32,902 nt of DNA from Pseudomonadota bacterium (GTDB taxonomy: Bacteria; Pseudomonadota; Gammaproteobacteria; Steroidobacterales; Steroidobacteraceae), in NCBI GenBank assembly GCA_021815925.1, contig JAKAZL010000025.1, positions 1-32,902 of the forward strand, read 5' to 3'. Below the pieces are notes generated by a model that worked only from the letters and a program-made list of their open reading frames with translations, was not told where the DNA came from and did not search any database. The position numbers were made by a program, and so were the translations under genes. Positions 23,349-32,687 of the stretch are shown in pieces. Every line of letters starts with the position of its first letter. The stretch's first letter is position 1.

Positions 23349-24788
23349 TTGGCGCGACGACGCATTCCCGCACGCCTCGGACGGACCGCATTCCGGATCG
23401 GAACGATCGCTGCGGTCACGGCTGTTGCGCTGCTCGTGCACGGCTCCCGAGCTCCCACGCTGCTCCAGCAGATCCGGGCGCGCGGCGAGTTGCGCGTCGC
23501 GACGCTCAATCTGCCCACCTGCTACTACCTCGGGCCGAAAGGTCCGACCGGGCTCGAGTACGACCTGGCCAAGCGCTTCGCCCGCCAACTTGGCGTGCGA
23601 CTGAGGATCTTCGCGGTGGCGAACGAAGCGGCCCTGCGAGAGGCCGTCGCCCTGGGTCGGGCGGACATCGCCGCCGCACAGATTACCGCCAACGCGGGCT
23701 GGCGTGCCGTCGGCGATCCGGCGGCCCCTTATGCCGAGATTCCCCAGCTGGTCATATACCGCAGCGGGGAGCCGGCACCGCGGGACCTGCCGCAGCTGCA
23801 ATACGCCAAGCTCGTGGTGCGCCCGGACAGCCCCCAGGAGGGCGTCCTGCAGCAGCTGCGCCTGGTCGCCCCGTTCCTGCAATGGCAAGGGACCGATCAC
23901 GGCAACACCCCCCTGCAGGATGTCGCCGCCGGCGAAGTCGGCTATGCCGTCGAGGACGCCAGGGCGTACGCCTACGCCCGCCATCTGTATCCCGACGTGC
24001 GGGTCGCGTTCCCCCTGCCGCAGTCCCGCCCGGTGCAATGGATCGTGCGCCAGGGAGCTCCGGACCTGCTCGCGGCCGTCAACCGCTTTTTCGACTCGCT
24101 GCGCAGCTCCGGCCGACTCGCCGAGCTGATGCAGCGTGACTCCGGCAATACCGGCACGATCCACTACGAGCAGTCGCGCCTGTTTGAGCTGTACAGCGTG
24201 CAGCGTCTGCCCCGCTACCGCGCATGGTTCGAAGAGGCGGCCGCGCGTTACCACCTCGACTGGCGGCTGCTCGCGGCGATCGGCTTCCAGGAGTCGCGGT
24301 GGAATCCGGCAGCGATCTCCACCAACGGCGCCGCGGGCGTGATGATGCTGACGTCCGACACCGCTGAGGCCATGGGCGTGGCCGACCGGGCCGACGCCGA
24401 AGCCAGCATTTTCGCCGGCGCGCGCTATCTGGCGCAGGTGTTCAAGATGGTTCCGGATCACATTCCGCAACCCGACCGGACCTGGTTTGCGGTAGCCGCC
24501 TACAACGTCGGCTTCGGCCACGTCGAGGATGCGCGCGTTCTCGCCCAGCGCATGGGCAAGAATCCCGACTCGTGGGCCGCCGTGCGCACCGTCCTGCCGC
24601 TGCTCACCGATCCGCGCTGGTACGCGCGAACGCAGTACGGCTATGCCCAGGGCTGGCAGCCGGTGGCCTACGTCGCGCGCGTGCGCCAGTTCCTGCAGTT
24701 GCTCGAGTGGCAACATGGCAACGGCGTGCTGGTCGAAACCGCCGATGCGAGCGCCCGCGGGGCCGTGGCCGATCTGTCCGGCAGTTGA
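23349..24788 (+). CDS. mltF: Membrane-bound lytic murein transglycosylase F
   Basis: 479-residue peptidoglycan-cleaving enzyme that produces 1,6-anhydromuropeptides. With the TTG start it has a basic head and a hydrophobic export segment (about 15-32). A solute-binding-protein-like regulatory domain (about 40-265, RGELRVATLN to PVQWIVRQG) is followed by a transglycosylase domain (about 285-430). The catalytic Glu is Glu315 in IGFQESRWNP (Glu314 in E. coli MltF). GAAGVMMLT and AAYNVGFGHVEDAR are the usual supporting motifs. Order, length and numbering match MltF closely. It is convergent with tadA with only 15 bp between the stops, and its leader overlaps the promoter of the opposing tRNA-Ser gene. 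Confidence 0.95.
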   Translation: MARRRIPARLGRTAFRIGTIAAVTAVALLVHGSRAPTLLQQIRARGELRVATLNLPTCYYLGPKGPTGLEYDLAKRFARQLGVRLRIFAVANEAALREAVALGRADIAAAQITANAGWRAVGDPAAPYAEIPQLVIYRSGEPAPRDLPQLQYAKLVVRPDSPQEGVLQQLRLVAPFLQWQGTDHGNTPLQDVAAGEVGYAVEDARAYAYARHLYPDVRVAFPLPQSRPVQWIVRQGAPDLLAAVNRFFDSLRSSGRLAELMQRDSGNTGTIHYEQSRLFELYSVQRLPRYRAWFEEAAARYHLDWRLLAAIGFQESRWNPAAISTNGAAGVMMLTSDTAEAMGVADRADAEASIFAGARYLAQVFKMVPDHIPQPDRTWFAVAAYNVGFGHVEDARVLAQRMGKNPDSWAAVRTVLPLLTDPRWYARTQYGYAQGWQPVAYVARVRQFLQLLEWQHGNGVLVETADASARGAVADLSGS

Positions 24789-24803
24789 CCCCGTGCGTTG
24801 CGC

Positions 24804-25256
24804 CTAGGCGCGACGGGTCGCGAAGAACGATTTCAGCAGCGCCGCGCACTCGTCCATCAGCACGCCGCCGAACGCATCCACACGGTGGTTGAGCGCCGGC
24901 TGGGTGAACAGGTTCATGACACTGCCTGCGGCGCCGACGCGCGGGTCCCAGGCACCGAACACCAGCCGCTGCACCCGCGCGTGAACGATGGCCGCGGCGC
25001 ACATCGCGCAAGGCTCGAGCGTCACGTACAACGTCGTGCCGGTCAGCCGGTATCCTCCGAGCGCGCGGCCGCCCGCGCGCAGCGCCTCGATCTCCGCGTG
25101 CGCGGTCGGATCGTGCGTGCCGATCGGCCGGTTCGAGCCGCTCGCCACGACTTGGTCGTCGCGCACGAGCACCGCCCCGACGGGAACCTCCCCGGCGCGG
25201 CCGGCCTGCTCGGCCTGCTCGATGGCGCGGCGCATGAACTCGACGTCGCTCGGCAT
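24804..25256 (-). CDS. tadA: tRNA adenosine(34) deaminase TadA
   Basis: 150-residue enzyme that converts A34 to inosine in tRNA-Arg(ACG). The zinc ligands are His53 in TAHAEIEALR (catalytic Glu55) and Cys83 and Cys86 in EPCAMC. SNRPIGTHDPT and GSVMNLF are also typical of TadA. The ATG at 25256 follows the xseA stop by four bases and uses a ribosome site (GAAGG) inside the end of xseA, so the two genes are translationally linked. A longer frame upstream is only the shadow of xseA. Confidence 0.95.
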   Translation of the reverse strand: MPSDVEFMRRAIEQAEQAGRAGEVPVGAVLVRDDQVVASGSNRPIGTHDPTAHAEIEALRAGGRALGGYRLTGTTLYVTLEPCAMCAAAIVHARVQRLVFGAWDPRVGAAGSVMNLFTQPALNHRVDAFGGVLMDECAALLKSFFATRRA

Positions 25257-25260
25257 CCGC

Positions 25261-26646
25261 TCAGCCTTCGCCGTCTCCCGGCCCTGGGGCGCTGACCCGC
25301 GCCCGCAGCCGGCCCTTGGCCAGGCGGGCCTCGATTTCCTCCCCGGGCACCACGGCGCCGGCATCTCTCAGCAGCGAGCCGTCGGGGCGGCTGACGATCG
25401 CAAAGCCACGCGCCAGAGTCGCCAGGGGGCTGGCCGTATCGAGCGTGCGCTTGGCCAGATCGACCCGGTGCTCGAGCCTGGAACGGATATCGCTCATGCG
25501 CCGCTCCAGGCGGGCCTGCAGCCCCTCGATCCGCCCACGCAGCTCCGCCGTGAGCCGCTGCGGAGAATGGGGTGCGAGGCGAGTCTCGGTGGCCGCCAGC
25601 CGATGCCCCGCGGCCTGCAGCCGGCCGCGCACGGCGAGCGCGAGCCGCTGCTCCAGGTCGTCCAGCCGCTGCGCCTGGTGCGCCAGGCGCAGCCCCGGAT
25701 GAGCCAGCCTCAACCGCGCGCCGGCCCCCTCGAACCGTGCCACGGCCGCGCGCAGGTCGCGCCGGACCGTCGCGCCGATGCGGGTCGCCGTGCGGGCCAG
25801 CGCGTCCAGCAGCTCGCGGCGGTCCGGCACGACCATCTCGGCCGCGCCGGACGGCGTCGGTGCGCGCGCATCGGCCGCGAAATCCGCGATGGTGAAGTCG
25901 ATCTCATGGCCGACGCCGCTCACCACGGGCAGGCCGCAGGCCCGGATGGCCCGGGCCACGCGCTCATCGTTGAAGGCCCACAGGTCCTCCAGCGATCCGC
26001 CACCGCGGGCCAGGATCAGCACGTCGCAATCGGCACGCTCGCCCGCCAGGGCCAGCGCCTCGGCAATGGCCGGGGCGGCCGCCGCCCCCTGCACGGGCAC
26101 CGGGTACACGCGCGCCGCCGCCGGGGGAAAGCGGCGGGCCAGAATCTGCAGCACATCGCGGATCGCCGCGCCGGTGGGTGAGGTCACCACCGCGACGCGG
26201 CGCGGGAAGCGGGGTAGCGGGCGCTTGGCCTCGCGGGCGAACAGCCCCTCTGTCGCGAGCTTCGCCTTGAGGCGCTCGAATTCCCGTTGCAGCGCCCCGA
26301 CGCCCGCCTCCTCGAGGTGCTCGACGATGAGTTGATAGTCCCCCCGCGGCTCGTACAGGCTCACCCGGCCGCGCGCGAGCACCTGCTGGCCGGCCTTCGG
26401 GGTGAAGCCGATTGCCGCATTGCGCATGCGGAACATGGCGCAGCGCACCTGCGCCTCGCGGTCCTTGAGCGAGAAATACCAGTGCCCCGAGGCGGGCTGG
26501 GACAGGTTCGACAGCTCCCCCTCGACCCACACCACCCCAAGGCCGCGCTCGAGCAGCGTGCGCACCTCCTTATTGAGCCGGGCGACCGTGAATACCGTGC
26601 GCTGCGCAGCGGCGGCCTCGAGGCCGCTGAAATCCGGACTGGACAT
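25261..26646 (-). CDS. xseA: Exodeoxyribonuclease VII large subunit
   Basis: 461-residue large subunit of exonuclease VII, which degrades single-stranded DNA together with XseB. The N-terminal OB-fold domain (about 17-115) contains [20 protein letters not shown]. The catalytic region has [15 protein letters not shown] (about 160), [16 protein letters not shown] (about 223) and [20 protein letters not shown], the hallmarks of the family. A coiled-coil segment rich in Arg and Leu (about 285-410) follows, then a C-terminal strand region with [13 protein letters not shown]. The small subunit XseB is not in this window. The gene is divergent from guaB with 55 bp between the starts and precedes tadA by four bases. 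Confidence 0.95.
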   Translation of the reverse strand: MSSPDFSGLEAAAAQRTVFTVARLNKEVRTLLERGLGVVWVEGELSNLSQPASGHWYFSLKDREAQVRCAMFRMRNAAIGFTPKAGQQVLARGRVSLYEPRGDYQLIVEHLEEAGVGALQREFERLKAKLATEGLFAREAKRPLPRFPRRVAVVTSPTGAAIRDVLQILARRFPPAAARVYPVPVQGAAAAPAIAEALALAGERADCDVLILARGGGSLEDLWAFNDERVARAIRACGLPVVSGVGHEIDFTIADFAADARAPTPSGAAEMVVPDRRELLDALARTATRIGATVRRDLRAAVARFEGAGARLRLAHPGLRLAHQAQRLDDLEQRLALAVRGRLQAAGHRLAATETRLAPHSPQRLTAELRGRIEGLQARLERRMSDIRSRLEHRVDLAKRTLDTASPLATLARGFAIVSRPDGSLLRDAGAVVPGEEIEARLAKGRLRARVSAPGPGDGEG

Positions 26647-26667
26647 GCGCGCACCATACCACCGAGG

Positions 26668-26696
26668 TTTACCGACGGGCGGCCGATGCGTAAAAT
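26668..26696 (+). promoter_or_regulatory. guaB promoter, apparently giving a leaderless mRNA
   Basis: TTTACC (26668-26673) and TAAAAT (26691-26696) are exactly 17 bp apart. The guaB ATG starts at 26702, only five bases beyond the -10 box, so transcription should begin at or next to the A of ATG. No Shine-Dalgarno sequence lies ahead of the start. Confidence 0.6.
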
Positions 26697-26701
26697 TAGC
26701 T

Positions 26702-28168
26702 ATGCGAATTCTCGAACAAGCCCTGACGTTCGACGACGTCCTGCTCGTCCCCGCCTATTCCGAAGTACTGCCGCGCGAGGTGGACCTGTCCACCCAGCTG
26801 ACGCGGCGGATCCGCCTCAACCTGCCACTGCTGTCGGCCGCCATGGACACGGTCACCGAGGCGCGCCTGGCGATCACCCTCGCCCAGGAGGGCGGCATCG
26901 GGATCGTCCACAAGAACATGAGCATCGAGGCGCAGGCGCGGGAAGTCGGCCGCGTGAAGAAATTCGAAAGCGGCCTGATCAAGGACCCGATCACCGTCCC
27001 GCCCACCATGACCATCCGCGAAGTGCTCGACCTGACGCACGCGCGAGGCATCTCCGGTGTGCCGGTCGTGCTCGGCAAGAAGGTCGTCGGCATCGTCACG
27101 CACCGTGACCTGCGCTTCGAGCAAAACCTCGACGCCCCGGTCTCGGCGGTCATGACCCCGAAGGAGCGCCTGATTACGGTGCGTGAGACGGCGCCGAAGG
27201 AAGAGGTCCTGGCGCTGCTGCACAAGCACCGCATCGAGAAGGTGCTGGTGGTGAACGGGGACCAGGAGCTCGCCGGCCTGATCACGGTCAAAGACATCCA
27301 GAAGGCGAAGGAATTCCCCCGCGCCTGCAAGGACGAAGGCGGGCGGCTGCGCGTCGGGGCCGCCGTCGGCACCACCGCGGACACCATAGACCGCGTGGCG
27401 GCGCTGCGCGAGGCCGGCGTCGATGTGATCGTCGTCGACACCGCGCACGGCCATTCGCGCGGCGTCATCGAGATGGTCGGGCGAATCAAACAGCGCTGGT
27501 CGGACCAACAGGTGATCGCCGGCAATATCGCCACCGCTGAGGCGGCCCGAGCGTTGGTCGATGCCGGCGCCGACGCCGTCAAGGTGGGCATCGGACCCGG
27601 CTCGATCTGCACCACGCGCATCGTGGCCGGTGTCGGCGTACCGCAGATCTCCGCGGTGGCCAACGTGGCCGAAGCGCTGCGCGGCACCGACGTGCCGCTG
27701 ATCTCCGATGGCGGCATCCGCTTCTCCGGCGACGTCGCCAAGGCCATTGTCGCCGGCGCGCACACTGTGATGATTGGCAGTCTCTTTGCCGGCACCGAGG
27801 AATCCCCCGGCGAGGTGGAGCTTTATCAGGGCGCCTCGTACAAGTCCTACCGGGGCATGGGATCGCTCGGCGCGATGGCGGAACGCTACGGCTCGGCCGA
27901 CCGCTACTTCCAGGACGCATCGACGGAGCTTGAGAAGCTCGTCCCCGAGGGCGTAGAGGGCCGAGTGCCCTACAAGGGCAGCGTGGTCGCCATCGTGCAA
28001 CAGCTGGCCGGCGGCCTGCGCGCGGCCATGGGCTACACCGGCAGCCAGGATATCGAGCAGATGCGCACCCGCCCGGTCTTCGTGCGGATCACCACCGCGG
28101 GAGTGCGCGAGAGCCACGTGCACGATGTGACCATCACCAAGGAAGCGCCCAATTACCGGGTGTCCTGA
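26702..28168 (+). CDS. guaB: IMP dehydrogenase
   Basis: 488-residue enzyme, the same length as E. coli GuaB, that oxidises IMP to XMP with NAD in the first committed step of GMP synthesis. The start [20 protein letters not shown] is typical. Two CBS domains occupy about 93-205 and should bind purine nucleotides. The catalytic Cys303 sits in [40 protein letters not shown] and the flap motif [10 protein letters not shown] follow, and the C-terminus carries the usual K+ site region. guaA follows 51 bp downstream as in many gammaproteobacteria. The apparent leaderless transcript is the only unusual point. Confidence 0.97.
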   Translation: MRILEQALTFDDVLLVPAYSEVLPREVDLSTQLTRRIRLNLPLLSAAMDTVTEARLAITLAQEGGIGIVHKNMSIEAQAREVGRVKKFESGLIKDPITVPPTMTIREVLDLTHARGISGVPVVLGKKVVGIVTHRDLRFEQNLDAPVSAVMTPKERLITVRETAPKEEVLALLHKHRIEKVLVVNGDQELAGLITVKDIQKAKEFPRACKDEGGRLRVGAAVGTTADTIDRVAALREAGVDVIVVDTAHGHSRGVIEMVGRIKQRWSDQQVIAGNIATAEAARALVDAGADAVKVGIGPGSICTTRIVAGVGVPQISAVANVAEALRGTDVPLISDGGIRFSGDVAKAIVAGAHTVMIGSLFAGTEESPGEVELYQGASYKSYRGMGSLGAMAERYGSADRYFQDASTELEKLVPEGVEGRVPYKGSVVAIVQQLAGGLRAAMGYTGSQDIEQMRTRPVFVRITTAGVRESHVHDVTITKEAPNYRVS

Positions 28169-28219
28169 AGCTCGGCCGGAGCCTCCCCACCCGGGACTCA
28201 ACACCATGATTGCCGCCGC

Positions 28220-29827
28220 ATGAACAGCCCGATACCGGCCGCCGCCGCACCGCATGCCAACATCCACGCCGATCGCATCCTGATTCTCGACTTCGGCGCA
28301 CAGTACACCCAGCTCATTGCGCGCCGGGTGCGCGAGCTCGGCGTGTACTGCGAGATCCATCCGTGGGACGTGACCGACCAGGAGGTCCGCGCGTTCGCCC
28401 CGCGCGGGGTCATCCTCTCCGGCGGCCCCGAGTCCGTCACCGTCGCCGATGCGCCCCACGCGCCCCCGGCGGTGTTCTCCCTCGGGGTGCCCGTGCTCGG
28501 CATCTGTTACGGCATGCAGACCATGGCCCAGCAGCTCGGCGGGCAGGTCACCGCCTCGAGCGAGCGGGAGTTCGGCTATGCCGAGGTCGCTCTCACGGCG
28601 CCGTGCCGGCTGCTCGAGGGCATCGAGGACCGCCGCGACGGCAGCGGACGGTCCGTACTCGATGTGTGGATGAGCCACGGCGACCGTGTCGCGCAGCTGC
28701 CCCCGGGGTTCAGCGGCTTCGCCGCCACCGGCGCAATCCCCTACGCCGCCATGTGCGATGAGCGGCGCCGGTTCTACGGCGTGCAGTTTCACCCGGAGGT
28801 GACGCATACCCTGCAGGGCGCGCGGCTGCTCGAGCGCTTCGTACGCGAGATCTGCGGCTGCGCGGCACTGTGGACCACCGGCAACATCATCGAGGATGCG
28901 ATCGAGCGGGTCCGCGCGCAGGTCGGTACCGGCCGGGTGCTGCTCGGTCTGTCCGGTGGCGTCGACTCCTCGGTGGTCGCCGCCCTGCTGCACCGCGCGA
29001 TCGGCGCTCAGCTGGTATGCGTGTTCGTCGACCACGGCCTGCTGCGCCTCGGCGAGGGCGACCAGGTGATGGCGACCTTCGCCGAACATCTGGGGGTGCG
29101 GGTCATCCGCGTCGACGCCGAGCAGCGCTTTCTCGGCGCGCTGGCCGGCGTCACCGATCCGGAGGCCAAGCGCAAGATCATCGGCCGGACCTTCGTCGAG
29201 GTGTTCGACGAGCAGGCGCAGCAGCTGACCGGCGTCGGGTTTCTCGCCCAGGGCACGATCTATCCAGATGTCATCGAGTCGGCCGGAGCGCGCACCGGCA
29301 AGGCGCACGTCATCAAGTCCCACCACAACGTCGGCGGGCTGCCCGAGAAGATGAACCTGCGCCTGGTCGAGCCACTGCGCGAGCTGTTCAAGGACGAAGT
29401 TCGGCGCCTCGGCGTCGAGCTCGGCCTGCCGCACGAGATGGTTTATCGGCATCCCTTCCCGGGACCCGGTCTCGGGGTGCGCATCCTCGGGGAGGTGCGC
29501 AAGGAATATGCCGATCTGCTGCGCCGGGCCGATGCGGTGTTCATCGAGGAGCTGCGCCGCCACGAGCTGTACGACCGTACCAGTCAGGCGTTCGCCGTCT
29601 TTCTGCCGGTCCGATCGGTGGGCGTCATGGGCGATGGGCGCCGCTACGATTTCGTGGTGGCACTGCGGGCGGTTGAGACCGTCGACTTCATGACCGCGCA
29701 CTGGGCGCGGCTGCCGTACGAGTTCCTCGATGAGGTCTCGCGCCGGATCGTCAATGAGATTCCAGGGATCTCGCGAGTGGTCTACGACGTCAGCGGCAAA
29801 CCACCAGCGACCATCGAGTGGGAATGA
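28220..29827 (+). CDS. guaA: GMP synthase (glutamine-hydrolysing)
   Basis: 535-residue enzyme that aminates XMP to GMP using glutamine and ATP. The class I glutamine amidotransferase domain (about 18-210) has Cys96 in LGICYGMQ and His191/Glu193 in FHPEVTHT, each ten residues later than in E. coli (86, 181, 183) because of a longer Ala/Pro-rich N-terminus. The ATP pyrophosphatase loop LSGGVDSSV is at 244-252. The C-terminal dimerisation domain contains [16 protein letters not shown] and ends PATIEWE, as usual. The ATG at 28220 has no good ribosome site. Translation may depend on the short open frame ATGATTGCCGCCGCATGA that overlaps it in another frame. It forms the guaBA operon with the gene before it. 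Confidence 0.96.
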   Translation: MNSPIPAAAAPHANIHADRILILDFGAQYTQLIARRVRELGVYCEIHPWDVTDQEVRAFAPRGVILSGGPESVTVADAPHAPPAVFSLGVPVLGICYGMQTMAQQLGGQVTASSEREFGYAEVALTAPCRLLEGIEDRRDGSGRSVLDVWMSHGDRVAQLPPGFSGFAATGAIPYAAMCDERRRFYGVQFHPEVTHTLQGARLLERFVREICGCAALWTTGNIIEDAIERVRAQVGTGRVLLGLSGGVDSSVVAALLHRAIGAQLVCVFVDHGLLRLGEGDQVMATFAEHLGVRVIRVDAEQRFLGALAGVTDPEAKRKIIGRTFVEVFDEQAQQLTGVGFLAQGTIYPDVIESAGARTGKAHVIKSHHNVGGLPEKMNLRLVEPLRELFKDEVRRLGVELGLPHEMVYRHPFPGPGLGVRILGEVRKEYADLLRRADAVFIEELRRHELYDRTSQAFAVFLPVRSVGVMGDGRRYDFVVALRAVETVDFMTAHWARLPYEFLDEVSRRIVNEIPGISRVVYDVSGKPPATIEWE

Positions 29828-29858
29828 CCGACCCGAACAGACGAGGAGTTGCAGCGCC

Positions 29859-30410
29859 ATGCATTCCAGACTCATCATCCCGATCCTCGTCGTCGCGCTG
29901 CTTGCCTGGCGGATTTACGTACGTATGCGCCGCACGTTCGGCCGCCAGCGTGTGCAGCCGCGCCGCCTGAGGATCCGCATCACCCTGCTCGCATTGATCG
30001 GCGCGCTGCTGCTGGTGGCTGCCGGCCATGCGCCCGGTGGCGATGCCTGGACTTTCGGTGGGATCTGCGCCGGCGCGGCCTGCGGGGTGCTCCTGGCCCT
30101 GCTCGGACTGCGCCACACGCGCTTCGAGGCGACGGCTGATGGTCGCTTCTACACGCCACACACCTATATCGGCGTTGCCATCACGGCTCTGTTCTTCGGT
30201 CGGCTGATCTACGATCTGCTGCAGTTCTCGCACAACGCGGCGGCGGTCAGCGCCCTACACGGCGCCGGCCCGAACCCATACAACCCGGTGACGCTCGCGC
30301 TTTCGGGCGCCTTCATCGCCTATTACCTGGCGTATTACCTCGGCGTGCTGCGCTACAGCCTGCAGGCGGCGCGCGACGCTCCAGTGGTTCCTCCCGAGCC
30401 GCAAACCTAG
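29859..30410 (+). CDS. DUF1453/CcdC-like integral membrane protein
   Basis: 183-residue membrane protein with four likely helices (about 3-18, 41-58, 66-84, 103-120) and a further pair near the end. The arrangement RMRRTFGRQRVQPRRLRIRI after helix 1 and TADGRFYTPHTYIGVAITALFFGRLIYDL before helix 4 resembles the DUF1453 (CcdC-like) family, whose members are sometimes called cytochrome c biogenesis proteins without firm evidence. GAGGAG lies about ten bases before the ATG. It starts 31 bp after guaA on the same strand and may be read from the guaBA transcript. Family call moderate, function unknown. Confidence 0.75.
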   Translation: MHSRLIIPILVVALLAWRIYVRMRRTFGRQRVQPRRLRIRITLLALIGALLLVAAGHAPGGDAWTFGGICAGAACGVLLALLGLRHTRFEATADGRFYTPHTYIGVAITALFFGRLIYDLLQFSHNAAAVSALHGAGPNPYNPVTLALSGAFIAYYLAYYLGVLRYSLQAARDAPVVPPEPQT

Positions 30411-30428
30411 CGCCGTGCCTGCACGGCG
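30411..30428. terminator. Hairpin between convergent genes
   Basis: CGCCGTGC (30411-30418) pairs with GCACGGCG (30421-30428) around a two-base centre, giving a strong stem exactly between the two convergent stop codons. It could end both transcripts, but neither strand shows a T-run, so intrinsic termination is uncertain. Confidence 0.4.
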
Positions 30429-30429
30429 G

Positions 30430-30711
30430 CTAAATGCCGAGTTCCTCCGGGGACAGCTCCGGGACCCCGCGCCGCCTGCGATACCGCGGGCGCTCGCGCG
30501 CGAGCGTCCAGGCCGCTGCAGACAGCACCAGCAGGTTCGCCACCACCACGGGCGCAGCGCCGATCCACAGGCCATAGATAATCCACAGCAGCGCGCCGGA
30601 CATCTGCAGCGCACGCAGCGCAGCCGGCCTGGCAAAGAAATATGAGCCGACGAACACGGCGGTCGCCGTCCAGCCGAGGAGCGCGCTCCCCGGATGCACC
30701 GTAGCGCTCAT
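30430..30711 (-). CDS. Small YgjV-like integral membrane protein
   Basis: 93-residue protein with three predicted membrane helices (about 10-26, 36-52, 52-70) and a basic C-terminal tail. LQMSGALLWIIYGLWIGAAPVVVANLLV resembles the YgjV (Imp-YgjV) family and more distantly the SemiSWEET fold (three helices, Asn in helix 3). Start and upstream stop overlap as ATGA with the HAD phosphatase gene, so translation is coupled. Function unknown; a small-molecule carrier role is only a possibility. Confidence 0.75.
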   Translation of the reverse strand: MSATVHPGSALLGWTATAVFVGSYFFARPAALRALQMSGALLWIIYGLWIGAAPVVVANLLVLSAAAWTLARERPRYRRRRGVPELSPEELGI

Positions 30712-31523
30712 GCCGCCGCCGGCGGCAGCGGGGCCTCGCGCAGCAGCACCCGGTCAGTGCGCGCCTTCTCCCAATCCTCGAGCCGCAAGCCGTTCGCCTC
30801 GAGGTGCCGGCGAATCGCGCCCGTGCGCATGCCGAGGACCTGATCGCACAACGGCACGAGCACGCTGCAGGCGTTGTCGCTGAGGACCGTGCAGCGGGCG
30901 ATGCGTGCAAGCTGGCGGTTCTCCGATACGGCAATGGTGAAGCCGTCGCCGTTGTTGACGTGCAGCATCACGTGCACGTCAGAGCTGCCGTCGCCAACAT
31001 AGATGATGCGATCGGAGGGAATGCTCCGCTCGCGGGCGAGCTCGTCGATGACCGCGACCTTCCCGTAACCGGCGACCACTCGGCGAATGCTGCTCACCTC
31101 ACCGGAGTGCGCATCGTAGTCAAACTCGGTGCCGTGGATATGCTCGGGCGGCACGATGCCCTCAAGCGCCGCGACGACCACTTCGCGTGGCGCGGCCGAC
31201 ACCACGAAGAACGAGAAGCGATCGGCGCCAACGCCCGCGCGCAGCACGTTGACCAACACCGCCAGGGCGTTCTTCAGCCGCACGCGCCGACCGGCCTCGA
31301 TCAGGTGCTCGCGGCGCACGCCGCGGAAGTCTGGATCGTGCCGGATCAGATAGGCGAGCTCGCCGCCCTGTTGCACGAGGTTGCTGCGCGCCAGGCCAGC
31401 GACCTTGTGCTCGAAGTCCTGCACGCCGAGCAGGTCCGCGAGCACGAATCCGGAATCGTTGAAACTCAGCGTCTGATCGAAATCGGACGCCAGCATGAAG
31501 TGTCGCTCGCTCGTCGGCTGCAT
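30708..31523 (-). CDS. HAD-superfamily phosphatase, phosphoserine-phosphatase-like
   Basis: 271-residue cytoplasmic phosphatase. Motif I is SDFDQTLSFNDSG (13-25) with nucleophile Asp14 and acid Asp16. Motif II is the Ser in FFVVSAAPRE, motif III the Lys in AGYGKVAVIDEL, and motif IV YVGDGSSDVHVML. An alpha-helical cap lies between motifs I and II, as in the type I cap group that includes phosphoserine phosphatase and MtnX. Start 31523 is chosen because the residues before it in the longer frame (from 31586) look non-coding; GGGAG lies 12 bases ahead. The 3' end overlaps the next gene by ATGA. Substrate unknown. Confidence 0.85.
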   Translation of the reverse strand: MQPTSERHFMLASDFDQTLSFNDSGFVLADLLGVQDFEHKVAGLARSNLVQQGGELAYLIRHDPDFRGVRREHLIEAGRRVRLKNALAVLVNVLRAGVGADRFSFFVVSAAPREVVVAALEGIVPPEHIHGTEFDYDAHSGEVSSIRRVVAGYGKVAVIDELARERSIPSDRIIYVGDGSSDVHVMLHVNNGDGFTIAVSENRQLARIARCTVLSDNACSVLVPLCDQVLGMRTGAIRRHLEANGLRLEDWEKARTDRVLLREAPLPPAAA

Positions 31524-31698
31524 GTTTGGTCGACTCCCGCCTGCGCTGTACCGGCAGGTGACACGGTAGCAAATCACAGCACGCATTCAAGCGAACTACC
31601 GCGACGGAGCGGTTGAGTTTTCCTCATCTGACGTCATGACGGTGTCACTTTCGCGGCATATCGTCCTCTCTCCAACGGCACGCGAGATCCCTGGCCGC

Positions 31699-32658
31699 TC
31701 AGCGCCGTCGTACCGCGGTGCCCAGTTTCTCCAGGCTCTCGCTCCATCCCTGCTCCATGCCACCGAGCATGGCCGCGACATGCTCGCCGGTGCCGCTGGC
31801 GCGGGTGCGCACGGTGAGCCGCGTCATCGCGCCGAGATCCTCGAGGGTGACCGTGGTGAGGCCCTCGAGCAGAACGTTACCGGCCGCATCGAGCGCGTTG
31901 TTGGTGAACACCAGCCGCGCGGGCGCCTCGACCTCGAGATACTCGCCACCGACCGGATGGTCGCGCCCGACCAGCGCGGCCAACTCATCGTTGGCGCGCA
32001 TGGTGAGCGACCACCGGCCGCCGACGCGCAGCTGCACCTGACAGTGCGGCACCGTGAACCCCGCCGGACCGAACCAGCGGGCAAGATGCTGCGGATCGGT
32101 CCAGGCTTGGAATACGAGCTCGCGCGGGGCGCGCAGCAGCCGCGTGAAGGTGATTTCACGGCTCAGAACGCGCGGGGCGGCGACACCGAGGGATGTCGCC
32201 AGCTGATCGGTCAGCCAGTTCGTGCCCTCCTCCCGCGAGCCCTCGTCGTGGAAACCGTCGAGGAATGCTCCCTGCTCGGTGATGATGAGCCGCGTGCCCC
32301 GCTGGTGCGGCTGAAACTCCACGGTCGCGAGCGAAACGGAGATCTTGCGCGCATCGAGATACATCTCGTACGCGTACACGATGCGCCGCTCGGGCACGAT
32401 ATCCAGGTACTCGGCGCGAAAATCGGTCGTCCGCACCGACGGGTGACGGCCGTGGGATCCCGGCGGCCACTGACAATGGAGCCGGTCGCGTCCGCCGGGG
32501 CGAAAATCGAACTCGCGCGCGAGCACCTGCGCCTGCGGGCCGTTGAACCAGCGCGCCTTGCCCTCCGCGGTCGCGAAGGCCGAGTAGACGCGCGCCGGTG
32601 CGGCATCGAGCAGGCGCTCGATGCGAAAGGAACCGTGCTCCGTACTGTGCTCTGACAT
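31699..32658 (-). CDS. Tandem AHSA1/SRPBCC-domain protein
   Basis: 319-residue protein made of two SRPBCC (AHSA1-like) domains. The first runs from about 8 to 150 (FRIERLLDAAPARVYSAFATAEGKARWF) and the second from about 160 to 315 (SREITFTRLLRAPRELVFQAWTDPQHLARWF). Each has the family's start strand, the ARWF motif and a long C-terminal helix; the last ends GGMEQGWSESLEKL. Single-domain relatives usually stand beside an ArsR-type regulator, as here: the regulator ends 29 bp upstream on the same strand. The ATG at 32658 has GGAG six bases ahead, so it is preferred over an ATG at 32664. The domains bind hydrophobic ligands in related proteins; ligand and role are unknown. Confidence 0.87.
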   Translation of the reverse strand: MSEHSTEHGSFRIERLLDAAPARVYSAFATAEGKARWFNGPQAQVLAREFDFRPGGRDRLHCQWPPGSHGRHPSVRTTDFRAEYLDIVPERRIVYAYEMYLDARKISVSLATVEFQPHQRGTRLIITEQGAFLDGFHDEGSREEGTNWLTDQLATSLGVAAPRVLSREITFTRLLRAPRELVFQAWTDPQHLARWFGPAGFTVPHCQVQLRVGGRWSLTMRANDELAALVGRDHPVGGEYLEVEAPARLVFTNNALDAAGNVLLEGLTTVTLEDLGAMTRLTVRTRASGTGEHVAAMLGGMEQGWSESLEKLGTAVRRR

Positions 32659-32687
32659 GGACATCTCCACCGGGCTGTCGGACTAGG

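Noticed and set aside
26696-29878. A 1060-codon open frame on the minus strand across guaB and guaA
   Set aside because: It is antisense to two unmistakable genes; its Arg/Asp/His-rich translation has no domain. High GC gives few stop codons.
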